Origin: Singulisphaera sp. GP187
GTDB taxonomy: Bacteria; Planctomycetota; Phycisphaerae; Phycisphaerales; SM1A02
Direction of reading: 5' to 3'
Length of the DNA stretch: 8,511 bases
NCBI GenBank assembly: GCA_945896765.1
Contig: CAMDEL010000058.1
Coordinates: 1-8,511 of the forward strand
Positions 6,318 through 8,511 of this stretch are shown here, piece after piece. A program made the position numbers and the translations under genes. How positions within the stretch are numbered: the stretch's first letter is position 1; each line of letters starts with the position of its first letter. Under the pieces are notes generated by a model. It was given only the letters and a program-made list of their open reading frames with translations. It had not been told where the DNA came from and searched no databases.

Positions 6318-7323
6318 TCGTCTGATCCTGCGCGCCAGAATGTTCTTGCGTCATCGTTGCAGTTGTTGAATCCACTACAACAGATGGACCCGCAGTTACG
6401 ACATTTCTAGCCATTCGATGATTGCCCTTCATTCTTGCAAGTGATTTCTCCACCAAGCGCGCACACATCTTGGGAAAAGCGATCCCTGCATGCGCAGCTG
6501 CCTTTGGAACCAGCGAATGATCGGTCATTCCAGGCATCGAATTGATTTCCAAGAACCAAGCGCCCGCCTCGTCGACCATGAAATCGACGCGTGCGATATC
6601 TCGACAACCAATTCGTTCATAAATCGCACGAGATGCGTATGCAATTTCCGCTTGAACTTCAGGTGGAAGCACGGGATCCAAGATGTATTGCGTGTCAGCT
6701 CGTTCGTATTTCGCGCTGAAGTCATAAAACTCTTGACTCGTCACAACTTCAATCATCGGCAAGAGATCTCTTTCGAGAATTCCCACAGTGATCTCGCGAC
6801 CCACAATGAGTTTCTCCGCCATCAATCTCGGGTGTTTGACTTCAAGTTCCGCGCGAGCCGCAGCAAATTGCGCGGCATCGAAGCATCGTCGAACACCAAC
6901 GCTCGATCCATCATCAACAGGCTTGACGATCACCGGCATTTCCAAGTCACAAGGTTCGCCTGCAATCAAGATGCGAGCAGGGGGAGTTCGAATACCAGCT
7001 GTGCGCGCAAAGAGTTTGGAACTGATCTTGTCCATTGCAATACGCGAAGCACGGGGACGACTTCCAACATAGGGTCGGCCATCTGCTTCCATAATTTCTT
7101 GTAGCGGTCCGCCCTCACCAAATGGTCCATGAAGAACAGGAAAAATCACATCGCCAGGAAGCGCACGAAGTTCCGTGCTTGTTGGCTTATCGATGATTTG
7201 TTCGTGCACGATGAAGCCACCTGCTTCGCGCAGCGCCGCCGCAATCATCGCACCAGATTTCAAACTGATTTCGCGTTCCGCATCCGGACCACCCATCAGA
7301 ACAAGCACATTGATATCACTCAT
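6310..7323 (-). CDS. ddl: D-alanine--D-alanine ligase
   Basis: A 337-residue cytoplasmic ATP-grasp enzyme that joins two D-alanines for the peptidoglycan stem peptide. Family motifs in order: GGPDAEREISLKSG (11-24), HGPFGEGGPLQ (65-75), YVGSRPRASRIAMDK (85-99), the ATP-binding VIVKPVDDGSSVGV (131-144), GREITVGIL (175-183), YDFSAKY (200-206), and the metal-binding end RVDFMV...FLEINSMPGMTDHSLVP (245-273). The expected metal ligands are D247, E259 and N261. Tyr206 in the omega-loop motif is typical of D-Ala-D-Ala ligases rather than D-Ala-D-Lac (Van-type) ligases. After about residue 300 there is a polar tail of some 37 residues, longer than in short Ddl enzymes such as E. coli DdlB (306 residues). 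It starts 4 bp inside murB (ATGA) behind a very strong ribosome site. Confidence 0.97.
   Translation of the reverse strand: MSDINVLVLMGGPDAEREISLKSGAMIAAALREAGGFIVHEQIIDKPTSTELRALPGDVIFPVLHGPFGEGGPLQEIMEADGRPYVGSRPRASRIAMDKISSKLFARTAGIRTPPARILIAGEPCDLEMPVIVKPVDDGSSVGVRRCFDAAQFAAARAELEVKHPRLMAEKLIVGREITVGILERDLLPMIEVVTSQEFYDFSAKYERADTQYILDPVLPPEVQAEIAYASRAIYERIGCRDIARVDFMVDEAGAWFLEINSMPGMTDHSLVPKAAAHAGIAFPKMCARLVEKSLARMKGNHRMARNVVTAGPSVVVDSTTATMTQEHSGAQDQTND
6326..6329 (-). promoter_or_regulatory. Ribosome binding site of the ftsQ-like gene
   Basis: AGGA on the minus strand lies 8 bases before ATG 6317, inside the last codons of ddl. It supports this start and independent ribosome entry despite the 8-bp overlap. 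Confidence 0.5.
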
Positions 7324-8273
7324 TTAAAAGCACCTCCTTGGGACCAAACGACAACCTCGCGTTCAAGCTGAATGCCCGAATGATCGAAGACCTGCTGTTG
7401 TACATCAAATGCCAGTGCGAGAACATCGTTGGCGGATCCGCCATCGCGAATGCCGATGAAATTTCCGTGCTTTTCGCTGACAAATGCGCCGCCGCTGGAT
7501 TTGCCCTTCATTCCTGCCAAATCGATCAACTTTCCTGCGCTTTCGCGTTTTCCTGTGGATGGATCGATTGGATTCTTGAACATACAGCCTGCCGATCGAT
7601 CACCCATTGGTTGCGTGCGCTTTTTGTATTCAAAGACTTCTTTGACATGCGCACGAAGTGCAACAGGATCTGTTGCGCGAAGGTTGCAGTGCGCGGCAAT
7701 GACAATGCCAGCAGGCAACGCACAGTGTCGATATCCAAAGTCCAGATCAGCAGCTGTCAGCGTGCAAAGTTTTCCGCTCATCGTCATCAGTTCAATCGAG
7801 TGAATGCTCTGTGCGGTGTCGCCATACGAACCGCCTGCGTTCATGCGAACTGCGCCGCCAATTGTGGCAGGAATTCCAGCAAGTTGCGAAAGTCCAGAAA
7901 GTCCGCGGCGTGCGGATTCTTGAACGATTCCCATCAGATCGACACCTGCGCCGATTCGCGTGGGATTTCCATTATCAAGATCGTTCCAGAGTATTTCTTG
8001 AAAAGCAGGTTGATTGAAGCGGATGATGACGCCATCAACGCCTTCATCTGCGACAAGAAGATTTGCGCCCGAACCCAGCACGCGCACCGGAATTCCACTT
8101 TCGTCACAGCGCTGACAGAGCAATTGAAGCGCCTTGAGGCTCTTAGGAGAAATGAGCGCTTCAGCGCGGCCGCCAGTTTCGTACCAAGTCAAAGGACCAA
8201 TCGGAGCATCGAGAGTTGCTTCAACATCAAGATCGCTCCAGAGTGTCTCTTTGACAGTAATCAGTGTGCTCAT
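7320..8273 (-). CDS. murB: UDP-N-acetylenolpyruvoylglucosamine reductase (MurB)
   Basis: An FAD-dependent cytoplasmic enzyme that reduces UDP-GlcNAc-enolpyruvate to UDP-MurNAc with NADPH. From ATG 8273 it has 317 residues. The FAD-binding region holds TWYETGGRAE (29-38) and LGSGANLLVADEGVDGVIIR (66-85). GLSQLAGIPATIGGAVRMNA (127-146) runs into GGSYGD, and GYRHCAL follows at 180-186. The C-terminal substrate domain holds RSAGCMFKNP (226-235), then AGKLIDLAGMKG and GNFIGI, and ends with LEREVVVW (303-310). The position usually holding the catalytic Ser before the FKNP motif is Cys230 here. The short spacing after GYRHCAL suggests a type II MurB. In-frame GTG 8306 would add 11 residues but overlap murC by 26 bp and lacks a ribosome site, so ATG 8273, 7 bp after the murC stop, is preferred. 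Its stop overlaps ddl as ATGA. Confidence 0.96.
   Translation of the reverse strand: MSTLITVKETLWSDLDVEATLDAPIGPLTWYETGGRAEALISPKSLKALQLLCQRCDESGIPVRVLGSGANLLVADEGVDGVIIRFNQPAFQEILWNDLDNGNPTRIGAGVDLMGIVQESARRGLSGLSQLAGIPATIGGAVRMNAGGSYGDTAQSIHSIELMTMSGKLCTLTAADLDFGYRHCALPAGIVIAAHCNLRATDPVALRAHVKEVFEYKKRTQPMGDRSAGCMFKNPIDPSTGKRESAGKLIDLAGMKGKSSGGAFVSEKHGNFIGIRDGGSANDVLALAFDVQQQVFDHSGIQLEREVVVWSQGGAFK
7331..7339 (-). promoter_or_regulatory. Strong ribosome binding site of ddl inside murB
   Basis: AAGGAGGTG on the minus strand matches the Shine-Dalgarno consensus almost fully. It lies 7 bases before ATG 7323 (9 bases from its GGAGG core). It is encoded by the codons for Gln-Gly-Gly near the MurB C-terminus, so the same bases serve both genes. 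It is the strongest such site in the window and suggests high ddl translation. Confidence 0.85.
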
Positions 8274-8280
8274 GCGTCGC

Positions 8281-8511
8281 TCACTCGTTGGGACTTGCTG
8301 CTGCACGCGGCGGCATCGAAGCCGATCGATTTGTTTGCTGAGTCAGAGCCTTCACAAAGTCGTGGCCGATTTTCCAAACAGGACCTGCTCCCATCACGAT
8401 GATCAAGTCGCCATCTTGCGCCTGACGATGCAAGAATTCGCCGATCTCTGCGAAGTCATCAATTGCCCGAGCATTCGTTCCCTTGGCATTCAGTCGCGCA
8501 ACAAGATCCGC
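8281..8511 (-). CDS. murC: UDP-N-acetylmuramate--L-alanine ligase (MurC), C-terminal end only
   Basis: An open frame enters at the right edge and ends at a TGA at 8283-8281, giving the last 76 residues. They include LNAKGTNARAIDDFAEIGEFL, then DGDLIIVMGAGPVWKIGHDF. The DGDLIIVMGAG...KI pattern is the conserved end of the MurC ligase C-terminal domain. MurC adds L-alanine to UDP-MurNAc with ATP, the step after MurB. The final 20 or so residues (QQTNRSASMPPRAAASPNE) are a polar, Ala/Pro-rich tail beyond the fold. The stop lies 7 bp before murB, so the two are likely co-transcribed. The ATP-binding and central domains are outside the window. Confidence 0.9.
   Translation of the reverse strand, partial: ADLVARLNAKGTNARAIDDFAEIGEFLHRQAQDGDLIIVMGAGPVWKIGHDFVKALTQQTNRSASMPPRAAASPNE

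Noticed and set aside
6490..7104. Plus-strand open frame of 204 codons opposite ddl
   Set aside because: It lies wholly within the conserved ATP-grasp coding sequence on the other strand and has no recognisable feature.
8274..8306. GTG start at 8306 adding 11 residues to MurB
   Set aside because: It would overlap murC by 26 bp and has no ribosome site. ATG 8273 begins 7 bp after the murC stop.
7338..8402. Long plus-strand open frame of 354 codons opposite murB and the end of murC
   Set aside because: The minus strand here encodes MurB and MurC with all family motifs. The plus frame gives a Cys/Arg/Ser-rich product with no recognisable domain and stays open because of codon bias in the sense genes.
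1..8511. CRISPR array, tRNA, rRNA, insertion sequence or phage gene
   Set aside because: Apart from the 15-bp tandem pair near position 100 there are no regular repeats, and nearly all sequence from 229 rightward is occupied by recognised or well-formed coding sequence.

Overview
The window is a compact stretch of bacterial chromosome with two transcription units that converge at about position 2806. The gene families are typical of a Gram-negative bacterium with a peptidoglycan wall: MurC, MurB, Ddl, an FtsQ-like protein, a lipoprotein-like TPR protein and an exported FG-GAP/UnbV protein. The pairing of TPR with CRTAC1/UnbV proteins and the style of the FtsQ-like protein suggest the Planctomycetota/PVC neighbourhood, perhaps a Phycisphaerae-like lineage. 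That placement is inference from gene content, not from a marker gene.

Left edge to 228: no confidently coding sequence. It holds a 15-bp tandem repeat whose second copy forms a hairpin. It also holds two small plus-strand ORFs linked to the TPR gene by ATGA overlaps, and on the minus strand the possible first 13 codons of a gene that leaves the window. Plus strand 229-2804: a two-gene operon of an exported TPR protein (possible lipoprotein) and, with overlapping stop and start, a secreted protein with seven FG-GAP-type calcium loops and a C-terminal ASPIC/UnbV domain.

Minus strand 8511-2808: a tightly packed unit read right to left, murC (C-terminal end only), murB, ddl, an ftsQ-like gene, an unrecognised integral membrane protein, greA and a cardiolipin synthase. 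The junctions are a 7-bp gap, a 4-bp overlap, an 8-bp overlap, a 17-bp or longer overlap, a 16-bp gap and a 13-bp gap, so one transcript is likely. The first four genes follow the classical division and cell wall (dcw) order. MurC and MurB make and charge UDP-MurNAc with L-Ala, Ddl makes the D-Ala-D-Ala end of the stem peptide, and FtsQ links wall synthesis to the division machinery. Where ftsA and ftsZ usually follow, the cluster continues with the membrane protein, a transcript-cleavage factor and a phospholipid synthase.

No RNA gene, CRISPR array, insertion sequence or phage gene was seen. The most unusual points are the dcw fragment without ftsA/ftsZ, the unidentified membrane protein overlapping ftsQ, the Cys in place of the usual catalytic Ser in MurB, the overlapping small ORFs and hairpin before the TPR gene, and a marked excess of GATC sites.
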